A stretch of 64,000 nucleotides of DNA. Source: Coccinella septempunctata. Its lineage: Eukaryota > Arthropoda > Insecta > Coleoptera > Coccinellidae. The position numbers and the translations under genes were made by a program. Position 1 is the stretch's first letter, and each line of letters starts with the position of its first letter. The DNA lies in assembly GCF_907165205.1 (NCBI RefSeq), contig NC_058189.1, forward strand, positions 69,835,815-69,899,814, in the 5' to 3' direction. Below the pieces are notes generated by a model. It had not been told where the DNA came from and searched no databases. It was given only the letters and a program-made list of their open reading frames with translations. Positions 1 to 10,417 of the stretch are shown here, in pieces.

Positions 1-253
1 CGATGTACTGGGAGAGTAATCGAGAGGATTATTCAGCTCAGTAGGTAGGTCAGCAATGATACTGGCTTGCTTTGGTCCTATAGGTGTAGAAAAATCAGGA
101 AATTGTCAGTTAGTCACTTCCACACAAGAAAAGTCGGCCTCGTTAAATACATGGGGATTGTACGGTTTTTAAAAATCCCTTTGATATGTTGGATGGTGAA
201 GACGCCTTCATGTAGGCCTATCCAACTAGCTACGGAATATTTTTTGAAGATTA
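1..253 (-). pseudogene. pogo-type transposase C-terminal relic, copy 1
   Basis: This mirrors the relic at 21123-21375. Read on the minus strand it gives, after one frame change, the sequence VFTIQHIKGIF followed by NPHVFNEADF and a VTN tail. That resembles the stretch after the DDE domain of pogo/Tigger transposases, which typically reads like GI-P-N-F-DF-VTDRP. An in-frame stop and the frame change show it is dead. The DNA-binding and catalytic regions are absent. Confidence 0.45.
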
Positions 254-662
254 TACATGTATCAGGCCTCCCCACGACAAATGTCTCAAACCTCCCTGAA
301 AGCAATTTTTAAAGTGATTTATGTTTTCATCTTATACCCATATATTTTGAAAAGCGAATAAAACTGTAAATTGAGTAGTTTTATGCATATTTCCCAGTGA
401 AATGTTTGTTTATGCCGAAGAATTAATGCATGATCATAAAACCCTTAGGTAACTTGAGTAAAAACTTACAATTTCTCACCTCGAAACACTCTTCGTTGAA
501 TATTTCACAAACAAACTACTGTTAGCCTTACATATTAACGTCACGCAATGCCCTCTGCCAAAGAATAGTGTTCACTAGTATAATACTTTTGAAAACGGCT
601 ACAGATCGCGGATATAAGCCTGTATCAAGCCTCCCCATGTATCAATGCTCCCTAGTCTCCCC
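1..662 (-). mobile_element. pogo-like nonautonomous element, copy 1 (cut by window start)
   Basis: This is the reverse complement of the element at 20715-21597, with only a handful of mismatches seen by eye. About 220 bp of it lie outside the window. The right end reads AGTCTCCCC followed by TA (663-664), matching the terminal inverted repeat and TA target site of the other copy. A relic of a pogo-type transposase C-terminus runs on the minus strand over about 1-253. Near identity with a copy 20 kb away suggests recent movement or duplication. The pogo assignment rests on the relic and on the GGGGAGACT terminus. Confidence 0.65.
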
Positions 663-664
663 TA

Positions 665-2128
665 TTCGTGCCAGTCGATTATTTTATGAAATTTAGATTG
701 CACACAATTGATTCGAACATCGATAAACGTTATCCTTACAATTATTCATCGTTCATTAACTGCAAGGCAACTGTATCTACTCAGTTGATTCAATAATCTC
801 AGTTCCAACCGAATGCAGTGGGGAGTTTATTATTATTTTATTATCAATTGAGATCAACGTTTGATATGCGGAAATAGGTCGTTAGAGTGGAGTGGTTATA
901 TTTAAGAATGAAAGAAACATCTGGATCATTCTCATAAGAGAAATTTCATAGCTGCAGTAACCCATTCTCCCAATACAATCATTTATTTTCGAGTTCAATC
1001 TGGAATTGTGAGTTTTAAAGCCTATGTGGCTATGAAATATAGGATTGGCAGAAATCTACATACCAAAGCATAGAAAATGTCCTGTTGGAAACCCTCAAAT
1101 ATTTCTTGAATTCAACATGTACATCTGCAATTATAATATTATTTCAGAAAAGTAGGTACTCATTTCATACGCTCTCAATTCCATATCTTTTAGCATTGAG
1201 TACCTATTGGATTCGTGTTGAATTCTCATACTTTTATTCTAGTCATCGCAATAGGTCGTAGGTGTATTACGCTACAATTCCTTTAAGTAACTACATTTGT
1301 TTATCTTTTCTCTGAATACAGCAACATCAGTTCGCAATGACATTGAAAATTCCCAATTGAGGAAATGACATCAATTTTCCCTTTATTTGTCACCTAAACA
1401 CGGCAATCGACCTTGATTGCGTGAAAATTGCCTGTATCTCGATTGTGCAATACATTCCATGATGAAATTAACGAAGTTTCACAAGGAATGCCATAGTATC
1501 ATCGTACGGTTAACTTTGGATCTACTGCGTCGTGCTCAAATTCATGTCGGAATCGAAATATAGGTACAACAATAATAGAATGATCACGCCTAAAGGCAAT
1601 GAATACAATAATAAGGATAATAAGAGAAAATATGAGACATATGCTATTGTCTTCGTCTTGGTTTCTATCTGGAGGGGATTGAATCGGACACCGTTTCATA
1701 TTGGGTGGCGCTCTTCGTAAATGTATAGTACTCAGTAGCGCTTGCCAATATTGAAAAGGGGTCCATCAATTCCAAACGTTCTCCATCGGAGAAAAAAGCT
1801 ATGTTGCTCTGATGAGATCAAATGAGACCGAAACCGTGGTCAGCATCTGCTTTTCTTCGATGGAGCGTACTCCATTTGGGGCCTTGACGATGGCAAATTG
1901 GCTAGTTCAATTCAGATCGTAACACTTGTTTATATTCATATCGGCGGGTGGTATGCATCTGAATTTATCCTTATTATAGGTACAACATTATAACGCCGAT
2001 CGGGATTTCGGGCTTGACTGTCATCTTCAGAGCATAGGAGATTTGTAATACGTTATTCGGGATCTATTTTTTCCAGAACGAAATTCTGGTGACGTTATAC
2101 CTATTTCATTTTTTATTCTCTGGATGTG
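665..2128. other. AT-rich stretch, no gene recognised
   Basis: Only short overlapping open frames of about 60 codons occur on opposite strands near 1500-1720. None resembles a known family. I see no RNA gene or convincing element end here. Confidence 0.5.
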
Positions 2129-2737
2129 AATTTGAAGGTGATACATACTCTAAAAGAGCAACCATTCTAGTGATGAAATTACACCCATCCCGGCACAACC
2201 GTTCGATCCTGAAGAAGTTTGAACCGAACCCAAATTTTTGGTAATTTTTCGAATGTCGCGTACTTTCGAGTCACATACCTTCAAGGAAAATCATCGTAGA
2301 TCCGAATGTTATATATATATTCCGAGATATATTCTGATAGAGCAACTCTTTTTGTAATAAATCTGAGAATTTCATTCATTTCGGCATAACCCTTGGGTCT
2401 TGAGGAAGTTTTAATTGACTCCATCTTTTTGGGAAATTTTCGAAGGTCAACTTTAGAGTCGCGTATCTTCAGGAAAAATTATCTTAGGTCCAAATTTTAT
2501 ACATATTCTGAAAGAGCAACTCTTCTAGTAATAAATCTGCGAATTTCATCCATCTCGGCACAACCGTTCGGTCTTGAGGAAGTTTTAATTGACCCCATCT
2601 TTTTGGAAATTTATCAAGGGTCATCTTTAGAGTGGATTATCTTCCAGAAAAATTATCGTAGATCTGAATCTGATACATATTCTGAAAGAGCAACTCTTCT
2701 ATAATAGTAATAAATCTGAGAATTTCAACCATTTCGG
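2129..2737 (-). repeat. 175-bp tandem repeat array A (about 3.5 diverged units)
   Basis: Units share blocks around ACCGTTCGGTCTTGAGG, TCTGAGAATTTCAT and GAAAGAGCAACTCTT, recurring at about 175-187 bp (anchors near 2205, 2391 and 2566). The same unit forms arrays at 44965-45912, 56452-56925 and 58321-58895, and a single unit near 51811-51990. The leftmost unit is the most diverged. The frames it opens are by-products of the repeat and are not likely to be protein. The right edge joins directly to MITE sequence at about 2738. Confidence 0.8.
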
Positions 2738-3010
2738 CATTTTCGGTACCATCAAAATACCAAAAATTTAAAGAATCCAATTCTTGAAACTAAGCTGTAG
2801 GTTATCTAATGGATGTGTCAAAGATTTAGCTTGTTATTCTTAAGGGAATTTTGATTTTCCAGGGGTGGCATAGCTCATTATGAAAACTTAAAATGGCTAT
2901 AACTTTTTATCACAGCCGAATCGAAAAAAATTGTATGGGAAAAAAGTGTTTCTTTTGACCTCAAGAATCTACTGTTAAAATATTTGCTCGAGTCAAAGAC
3001 TAACCCTGTG
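2738..3010 (-). mobile_element. MITE-G, partial copy (CAGGGTGAGTC family)
   Basis: This is the inner part and one terminal inverted repeat of a MITE family seen complete at 32291-32841 and 37965-38480. The end reads CGAGTCAAAGACTAACCCTG. The left side switches into the 175-bp array near 2738, where other copies carry ordinary MITE interior (the stretch around GGTATTTTTATGGTACG). Confidence 0.7.
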
Positions 3011-3339
3011 TAGAGTCATTCGGGGTAACTGAGCGCAGTGGGTATATCTCGACTATGCAATGTATGAAAGAGGGGTTCATTTGGGTGAAGCAAGGGAGCA
3101 GAATCGCCATATTAGTTTTTCATAGGAGTGCGCCGTGCGACGTTTCTTTAACTTTTTATTTGCAATCAATCAAATTCACTAGTTTTCTTGTTAATTTTTA
3201 GCATCTCTGCAACTTCTGCCAGGTCCAAGTTCCGAGTCCGAAAGTGTTAAATAATATTTTATTCGATCATGGGCATATTAATCTAAATATATGATAAAAA
3301 ATTTTAGGTTCTCTTAGCTCTATAAGAACGTCACTTCAA
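3011..3339. other. spacer, no gene recognised
   Basis: Lies between the MITE end and the pogo-like relic. It might belong to the degraded body of that relic, but no transposase motif can be read. Confidence 0.35.
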
Positions 3340-3730
3340 ATTTTGGCTTACTGGGGAAAGTGTGCGCGGGTAAGTGTGCGCATAGATTCATTATAAGGGC
3401 ATTAGTTCAGTGAGGAATAAATTATGACATTGTTGATTTTCTTGGTTAAGACTCGATCAATATTGTCCTATTTGTTCAGAAAAATATGAAGAGCCACCAA
3501 CAGGGGAATGTATCAAGTGTTGTGTTCACCAGGAATTGTGACACGAACAATAAAGCACTGCTTGTAAAAAGGCGCTTCTGTATTGACAATAAACAGCATT
3601 TCTCTAATATTGTAACATTTTGATGACATTATTTTGTAATTTGTTTTGATTGTGTGGTTCACTAAGCACTGCGTTCACTTACCCCGTGAGGGTGCGCACA
3701 CTTACCTGCAATATGGGGCATGTGAACGTA
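3340..3730 (+). mobile_element. degraded pogo-like element with PHD-like finger relic
   Basis: Around 3453-3600 the plus strand reads CPICSEKYEEPPTGECIKCC and then residues in which two expected codons have become TGA and TAA. The spaced C..C, C..CC and H pattern resembles the PHD-type zinc finger at the C-terminus of many insect pogo/Tigger transposases. The motif GTAAGTGTGCGCA occurs near 3369, and its reverse complement near 3692-3705, as expected for repeated or terminal binding motifs. Exact ends are not resolved. Confidence 0.5.
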
Positions 3731-4769
3731 CTCCGACTTTCTCTATTAAATTCTTTTTTGCGGAAAGAAAACGTTTTTGTTTGTTTGCTTTTTGATGTTT
3801 TCTTATAGATTAGAAAATTCTCTATCTTATGAATATGTTTTAATCTTCCTAGCTTCAACATTTGAAACAGGGTATGGCTTGAAAGGCAAAAGTGCGCACA
3901 GATGCCCCGAATGACTCTATAGTTGTTTTCCGATGTGCGATAACAATCTTCAAAACTCACCGAATTACCGAACCTGCACTGGCCATCTCTGCCCTTTCTC
4001 ATCCATTAATCACATATAACACTCAACACTTGGTCGGATTTCCTAAACAGACGCGCAATTGTCCGATTTACAAAGATCCGTCGCCGAAATGACATAACGG
4101 CGCCAGTTCTGCCCACGGCACGCCGCCAGTCAATGACATTCTTCGCCGATCCGATCGAAAAAACATTCGAACAGCGCGTTATCGGTCGACAGGAAGTGCA
4201 CACTCTAAATGGGCTCTCGAGACTGCAAAGCAGAAACGTTCCACCACGAGGTGAGGAAACCAAGCTTCCGACCGACGTCAACAGACCGTGCAGAGAAGAA
4301 GGCCGTCCTATTTTTCGGGTTCGCTAACTTTGGGTATTTTTAATCACGCCAGATGAACGTGGCTCTAGTGTCGGAAAAGAGAGACGAGACGAGGAAATAG
4401 GAGAAATCTCGTGTTAAGTCGTACTCGACGCTTTATCTGTGGTTTGCAGATAATGAAGAGGTCAGGGTTTCTTGCTAAATTCCAAGAAGTGAAAACACCC
4501 TGTATATGCGAAGACATCCGATGTCACGTCTTGTTATCAGTTGGCGTTTAAGAGCTTATCTGACAGTTTTTTTTTTAATCATAAGTTTCAGTGCGACTGA
4601 GTAAGTTGCGATTGTAGCATTGCAGTAGGTCATGAATGGCTCTATGATGGAAAATACGCGACAAGGTACAAAGGATTGCCTATGGGTGCATCGCTGTAGC
4701 TATGAGAACGTGCCCAACTAGAGCACTTGAGGTCTTCGCAGATCTCACTCCTCTACATCGAGTGATATA
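3731..4769. other. no gene recognised
   Basis: A GC-richer patch at about 4000-4330 gives a 91-codon frame on the minus strand (4006-4281) with no recognisable domain. The remainder is unremarkable. Confidence 0.4.
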
Positions 4770-4896
4770 AGGTTTGTTCGTAGAGTGGTTTGGAACTGTA
4801 CAGAGCAAGAGCAATTCCATTTCAGGCTAGCGAAAATCCATTTGCGCTTGCTCTGTACAGTTCACAACCGTTCCAAACCCCTCAACGAACAAACCT
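4770..4896. repeat. hairpin-forming inverted repeat (small MITE)
   Basis: Left arm GGTTTGTTCG...TACAGAGCAAG (4771-4810) pairs with right arm CTTGCTCTGTACAG...AACAAACC (4848-4895). The right arm carries about 9 extra bases (ACAACCGTT region). The loop is about 37 bp. A second copy of the right arm sits at 5330-5369. Confidence 0.75.
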
Positions 4897-4946
4897 ATAG
4901 CATAGATGTATAATACTAACCTAGATGGCGAACTTGTCAAAATTTT

Positions 4947-5213
4947 TGAGGCAAACAGGCGCCATTTGCAGTTTGGGATAGTTTCTGTTTTGATGTGGTA
5001 GCGTGGTATTATATTTACATATATTTACATTTTCAATATTTTTCACACAGATCGGAAATATTCTTCATTTAAGATTGGTCAATATTTCGATTTTCAGAAT
5101 TCGTTTTTCATAACTTTTAAAATTCGACTGAATTGCGCATGTTCGTCCCGCATAATTCTATAATATCTTTATAGTTCATCCCAAACTACAAATGGCGGCC
5201 AAATGCCTCACAT
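4947..5213. repeat. inverted-repeat element (TIR about 34 bp)
   Basis: The left end includes GCGCCATTTGCAGTTTGGGA and the right end TCCCAAACTACAAATGGCGG, inverted complements with a few mismatches. The interior of about 200 bp is AT-rich and has no coding sequence. It is consistent with a MITE; the target-site duplication is not resolved. Confidence 0.6.
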
Positions 5214-5269
5214 CGTTCTTCGTTAACGGATATGAAGTTCGACGTCCAGTTGGTATTATAGGTCCATGA

Positions 5270-5424
5270 CCTATAGATAGGGTAGCCAATGAGGCCAACC
5301 TCATAATACCTAGGAAAGGTACATGGAATAGTTCACAACCGTTCCAAACCACTCAACGAACAAACCTATAAATAGGGTAGCCAATGAGGCCAACCTCATA
5401 ATACCTAGGAAAGGTACATGGAAC
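5270..5424. repeat. 60-bp direct repeats flanking a hairpin-arm copy
   Basis: The block GGGTAGCCAATGAGGCCAAC...GGTACATGGAA occurs at 5270-5329 and 5365-5424 (period 95) with very few differences. The 35 bp between them repeat the right arm of the hairpin at 4848-4896. It looks like a solo element end trapped in a tandem duplication. Confidence 0.75.
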
Positions 5425-5552
5425 AGGTAATGAAATAGTTGAAAGTCAGACTGCCTGGTCTTCTCTCAAAGAGTACTACATCTCATCAGCGAACGCACTT
5501 GGTGATGTCTTTGTCTTAATTTGAAGCTAATGATTCAAGAATAACGTAGAAA

Positions 5553-5999
5553 ATATAATCTGACAGTTTCAGTAAGCCGAAACAATGAAAATTGGCCATA
5601 ATGGTAACAGAAATCAGTTTTTTCGAATTATCTCCTTTCCTGGGCTTCAAATTGTTTTCGCATCCATTATAAAAGTTGTAGAACATAACATTTTCTACCA
5701 ATTTCGTCCGAAGCAATTTTTTCTACGTTCGAACGTTTCTGAGATATATGGTGATGAATTTACGTTAGACTGGGTTTCTACATTGACCTTGGCCTTTCGC
5801 ATGTGTGGCTAAGCTCCTCGCCGTTATCACGAAAAAAGCTCGAAAACGGTTCAGAGTATGTAAAATTGCTTCGGACAAAAGTTGTATAGAATTTTATTAA
5901 CTACAACTTTCATAATGAATACAGTAACGATTAGAGGTACAGGAATCGAGATACCTTGAAAAAAAGCATTGTTATCATCTTCAAACTGTCAGATTAAGA
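5553..5999. repeat. candidate MITE with 14-bp TIR
   Basis: TAATCTGACAGTTT (from about 5554) and its exact complement AAACTGTCAGATTA (ending about 5998) bound 445 bp without coding sequence. TA at each outer edge could be the target duplication or part of the repeat. No second copy was found in the window. Confidence 0.45.
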
Positions 6000-6517
6000 A
6001 AACTCCCCCTGATTAGTATCAGATTAATGGGTCAACACGTCTACAACACCCAAATTAACCATCTGTATGAAAATCTGACACGCTCGAGCATGTACAAGTA
6101 CCTTTTTTTTGCATTTTCAAAGGACCTCTGTGACCTTGCGTCGCGTCCGAATTGTCAGTCTCTTGAAAAGTCGCTTCATTTGGGTCCAATTTACATATCC
6201 TCTGAAAATCTGAAACGAAATATTTTTTTTAACCATTATCAATGCTTCCGTACGACCAGCCCCACCACGCAAATTGTCATATTAACATAATTTATTATCA
6301 GAGACATGTAGGACACATACAGCTCGAATATGTACACTTGACGATTTTTTGTTACATCTTTGAAAACCTGCAGACGCTTTCCCCACCGCTGAAAGTGCAT
6401 ACATCATAAAACCTCTTTTTCTTTCTACCATCTAATCTTCAAAATCCACTAGGTCTTCACGACCTAGCTCGAGTAAATCCCGATTTAGCATCGTCGGCTC
6501 CCTAACTTATAGTGATC
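6000..6517. other. no gene recognised
   Basis: A single frame of 87 codons (6027-6290) resembles nothing I know. The sequence is otherwise plain AT-rich DNA. Confidence 0.4.
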
Positions 6518-6711
6518 CATTCTGATAGTCAAGCCGCTATCAAAGCACTCCTATGTCATCGCCTCAAAGTTGATATGGCAGTGCCGAAGGAAACTCAATG
6601 ACATAGACAAGAACAACAAGTTCTCTCTAGTCTGTGTTTCAGGTCACTCTGGCATCAAAGGAAACGAGAAAGCCAACAAATTCGCCAGAAAGAGAGCACA
6701 AACGCCACTTA
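6518..6711 (+). pseudogene. RNase H domain relic of a non-LTR retrotransposon
   Basis: In frame from 6518 the translation reads HSDSQAAIKALLCHRLKVDM, and after a one-base shift near 6592 it continues NKFSLVCVSGHSGIKGNEKA and NKFAR. DSQAAI and the GHSGI-GNE-A block are hallmark motifs of RNase H domains that follow the reverse transcriptase in I/R1-type LINEs. The reverse transcriptase itself is not visible upstream, so this is an isolated truncated fragment. Confidence 0.75.
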
Positions 6712-6810
6712 CTGGCCTTTCTGTGGTATAGGAAAATGCTCTGGAAAGAGTTTCTGGTCCAACTTAAAGTGCCTATACACGCACCGGCGACTTGCAGTCC
6801 AGTACTGTCA

Positions 6811-7345
6811 ATGGGGAATCCTCCTTATCACTGCATATGCAAGTTCAAACTGAATAAGTATGAGTTTAATTCATGATTTTTTCAAATTCACCGCGGAAAC
6901 TATTCAAAATCATCCTTCAAATGAGGGGTTTTAAAATTTAAATCGCTTTGTGCGGAGTTTACGATTTGGCAACAGCGTCTACAAGACAATGAAAAGAACA
7001 ATGTCCGATCAGCTTGTTTATAAAATAACAGCTGTTGATCTACAGGCGCGTACTTACTGGCGAGCTTCAACAGCAACCGGCCATGAAATTCCCATAAAAT
7101 TTTACGACCTTCCTCGTTCGTCGCAGACTTCATAGACAGCCATCTTTGTCTATCTCATCAGGATAATGCATTTGTTGTCCTTTATTATCAAGGCATATTT
7201 CAGTCGATGTTGCCAGCTTATACAATTCTCACAAAACGCTTTAAACTTTAAATACCCATTTTTATTTTTCATTTTTAGGTGCTTAAAATAATTTTTTTTG
7301 GGAAACGGTTGAAAAATACATCATTTTCGTCAGAAGGAGTATTCC
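6811..7345. repeat. dispersed repeat R3, copy 1
   Basis: Begins CAATGGGGAATCCTCC and shares most of its length with 16541-17132, and its first 110 bp with 63885-64000. It has conserved blocks such as ATGTCCGATCAGCTTG and TTTTACGACCTTCCTCG. No terminal inverted repeats or reading frame explain it. It could be a SINE-like or truncated-element family. Confidence 0.65.
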
Positions 7346-8021
7346 CTAATTGAACTGTAGTGCAGTTGCATTGAAGATCTACGTGTCCGCAGTATAGGCA
7401 TTTTTAGTTGTCCTATCGGACAAAGAACCCAGTTTCGCGTTTCTCGAAGATACCGCGTTCAAAAAACAACATTCTCATTACACCTAGAAACTTCCAATTA
7501 ATTTGGAAACTACCGATCTCGGAATATTGCATCTTCCTCTATCTAGGGAACGAAAAACGTCATTCCCCGTGGCGGTCTCGACAAAAAAGTGACGTTCGCA
7601 ATTAGAAAATTGGCAGTAAAAATTCCGCACCTCATCTAATACGTCCCCTTTTCGGGAGATAAGGAAAGTTGGCCGGAATAATTACGCCATTAATTAAAAG
7701 ACACTGGCGTCTCACAGAGAGGCAAATTACGCGCGCTCGTCTGAATCATTCCATTCATCTATAGTGTATCTCTGCGCTCTCAGAATTACGTAACGTCGAT
7801 TTGGAAAGCTGAGGACGAGGCGTCGGTCGTAGCTGTTCCTTACGTACACCAACATTTAATAATTCACCATATGGTCTTTTATTATCCTAATATGTGGATC
7901 AATGTCAACGACTCATTTTGTAACAGAACGATGGAGAGAAGGACGCCATTTCGTTTGTTGTTGGGACTGTTGGGAGGTCTTAGCTCAAGTCAAAATTTCG
8001 ATTTCATCGTGAGAAATACAA
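7346..8021. other. no gene recognised
   Basis: Contains one plus-strand frame of 65 codons (7408-7605) with no recognisable feature, and a moderately GC-rich patch near 7640-7860. Confidence 0.4.
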
Positions 8022-8155
8022 CCTTTGACTCGCACAAATATTTCAACAATAGATTCTTGAAGTCAAAAGAAACACTTTTTTCATCATCTTTTCCGATTCG
8101 GCCATGATGAAAAAGATATAGTCATTTTAATTTTTCAATAGAGCTATGCCAAAAT
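8022..8155 (+). mobile_element. MITE-G, 5' fragment
   Basis: Matches the first 130 bp of the complete MITE-G copies (CTTTGACTCG, then AGATTCTTGAAGTCAAAAGA, then the GATATAG region). It stops at a junction with unrelated sequence, so the rest has been lost. Confidence 0.65.
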
Positions 8156-8230
8156 TCCCTGACCAAATCGACAGAAGCCTAGAGCTAATAGGATTGTTTT
8201 ATCATAGTCCCATTTCGGAAAAAATGATGG

Positions 8231-8476
8231 ATGGCAATACGGCATCACAGGCATTCTGGATGCTAAAGGACAGAGTGTTTCAAAATCATGACCTCAATCT
8301 AAAGACCAAGTGAGCTGTTTACGAAGCAGAGGTCCTCCAAAAGCTTCTTTACGGAAGCGAAAGCTGGACGCCCTACAGGCGACATATTAAACAGCTTGAA
8401 CAAACGCAACAACGTCATCTAAGACAGATAATGCACTTCAGATGGTTTCACAAAGTTTCAAATGCAGAAGTCTTGC
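8231..8476 (+). pseudogene. LINE reverse transcriptase C-terminal fragment 1
   Basis: Translation gives ASQAFWMLKDRVFQNHDLNL, one stop, then GSESWTPYRRHIKQLEQTQQ and RHLRQIMHFRWFHKVSNAEV. This is the thumb/C-terminal region typical of a widespread animal LINE polyprotein. It ends abruptly where a second copy of the same element begins (8477). Internal stops show it is dead. Confidence 0.7.
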
Positions 8477-9305
8477 CTATAAACATATATATGAAGCTTT
8501 AGGCCTTAGCCTGGAGGATGAAACACTAGAAGAGGTCGAGCAGTTCAAATACTTGGGAACTTAATACTAGGGCTAACCTGGACACGGAAATACACAACCG
8601 TATCAATTCGGCATCACAGGCATTCTGGAAGCTAAAGGACAGAGTGTTTTAAAATCACCATCTCAATCTGAAGACCAAGATAGCTGTTCTCAAAGCAACG
8701 CTTATTCTCGGAAGCAAAAGCTGAACGCCCTACATATATTAAACAGCTTGAACAAACGCAACAACGTCATCTAAGACAAATAATGCACATCAGATGGTTC
8801 CACAAAGTTTCAAATGAAGAAGTCTTGCAGCGCGCGAGTTGTATAACAATTGACACTCAAGTTACGAGGGCCGGACTAGGATGGAGCGGCCACATTCTGA
8901 GGACGCAAGACACAAGACTACCCAAAATAGCTCTGGCGAATTCATAGAGCAAGCTCAGAAATCAGTAGGCTAGTATAAACGGTTCGAGGATATACTGCAT
9001 CAATCCCTAAAATCAGTTAATGCCCATCATAACTGGGAACAACTAGCGTTAGACAGATCACAGTGGAGGTCTCTGGTCCACAGTTATAATGGAGACTCGA
9101 GAAGAATACAGCGGCGGCCAGATCTGGTTGGTAACTATCCATGCCCGGAGTGTGGAAGAAAATTTAGGTCACGGTTGGGTCTCTTCAGTCACAGGGGGGC
9201 ACACAGTCGCAAGTAACCCTTTGATCGCACAGATAATTTTGTTTTTGAGTCTTTTTGTGGATTTATTCACGGTAACAGGATATAGCAATGAATGAATGAA
9301 TGAAT
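8477..9305 (+). pseudogene. LINE reverse transcriptase C-terminal fragment 2 with 3' tail
   Basis: Starts in YEALGLSLEDETLEEVEQFK, passes through the same ASQAFWKLKDRVF segment as fragment 1, then RLGWSGHILR-like sequence. It ends with CPECGRKFRSRLGLFSHRG (about 9142-9200), a C2H2-type finger, and a TAA stop. About 80 bp further, TGAA repeats (9285-9304) look like the 3' tail of the element. Several frame changes and stops break the frame. A 33-bp block present in the minus-strand fragment at 20213-20690 is deleted near 8498. Confidence 0.7.
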
Positions 9306-10417
9306 CGAGAAACGTACTTCCAATGATTCCGAGTCTATGTGGAGGGAAATCTAGGTATCAGTTAATAATTATATCAGCCACAATAGAAGATATACGTATG
9401 GGAAAATTAAGTGTGAAGTTTAGCCTGTAGATAAACTGAAAAAATAACACTCAATCAGTCTGCGAAATTGTCCGGATGAATCTCTTCGATTTGAAGGCTT
9501 GAAAAATTCCAACTGTCGAGCATTCATTCATTTTGATAGGAATGAAGGTTTGGTTGGTTGTAAGATGTATTACCAATTTCCGTGTAATGCAAGATTATAG
9601 CTCCGATGAGGCGAAAATATTTACGTTACCTTGCATGGAAGGAAGTTCTCACAACTTACTCAATACTTCACTATTCCACCATCACTTTCGGAGTTTACTC
9701 ACCTGGAAAGAAATGAAAACCGTCAGTTTACAAGGGATGACACGAAATAAATAAGATGTCACCAACATTAGAGCATTTTTTCACAATCGGTTACATGTTG
9801 AAATCATTCAGACTCAAGTTTACATACAAATATACTACACATTTCCATCAATCTCAAGGTAGGTATCATCGTAGGTGATATCACCGTACAGAAATATTCA
9901 TACTAGAGTGTGGACCAGGTAGAAATCTTGATGATCGTTCTTCAAGGTACATAATAAAGAAACAACAATATTACGATGATCATATTTATTATTAGAATTG
10001 ATTCGAGATGTCAATTTCAACATTGTATAGACAATACGAATGACTGATTTTTCACTCAAGAGATTGATAAGTCGAATATTCATCCTTCTGAAGATTCTAT
10101 TGTTAAAGTGAAGTCGATACTTCATCACAATCATAAGATATATGTTTGTGATTCTCGCAGAGCTTCATAAGTTTCATGGGGTTTATGGAAATTAAATTCT
10201 TCCTGGCATGTTAAATCAATAAATTCAGATTCTGATAGGAATATAATAATGATAATTCCCAGAAAAATTAATCAATATTTTTGGTGTTTTCTCGATTTGA
10301 ATGAGATGAACAGAATACCTCACTCATGCATTCAAGCCGTGGGCGTTTTGTGTGAAAACTCTCTCAGATCTAGTGGCCACCCACATAACCCCAAGCAATG
10401 AAAGATTACAAAAATTA
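9306..10417. other. no gene recognised; holds a recursive-splice candidate
   Basis: Apart from the minus-strand splice-like motif at 9659-9735, nothing is recognised. A 78-codon minus-strand frame (9898-10134) has no known similarity. Confidence 0.4.
9659..9735 (-). promoter_or_regulatory. candidate recursive splice (ratchet) site 1
   Basis: On the minus strand TTTCTTTCCAG|GTGAGT joins a good 3' splice site to a good 5' splice site (junction between 9703 and 9702). ACTGAC, a good branch-point match, lies about 24 nt upstream. A second donor, GTAAGT, follows 43 nt downstream. The 43-nt segment has stops in all three frames, so it is unlikely to be an ordinary coding exon. Head-to-tail AG|GT sites mark recursive splicing in long insect introns. 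Confidence 0.35.

Noticed and set aside
3690..3730. Minus-strand TATTGCAG|GTAAGTG, another AG|GT juxtaposition
   Set aside because: No proper pyrimidine tract precedes it, and it coincides with the GTAAGTGTGCGCA repeat motif of the pogo-like relic, so it is likely a by-product.
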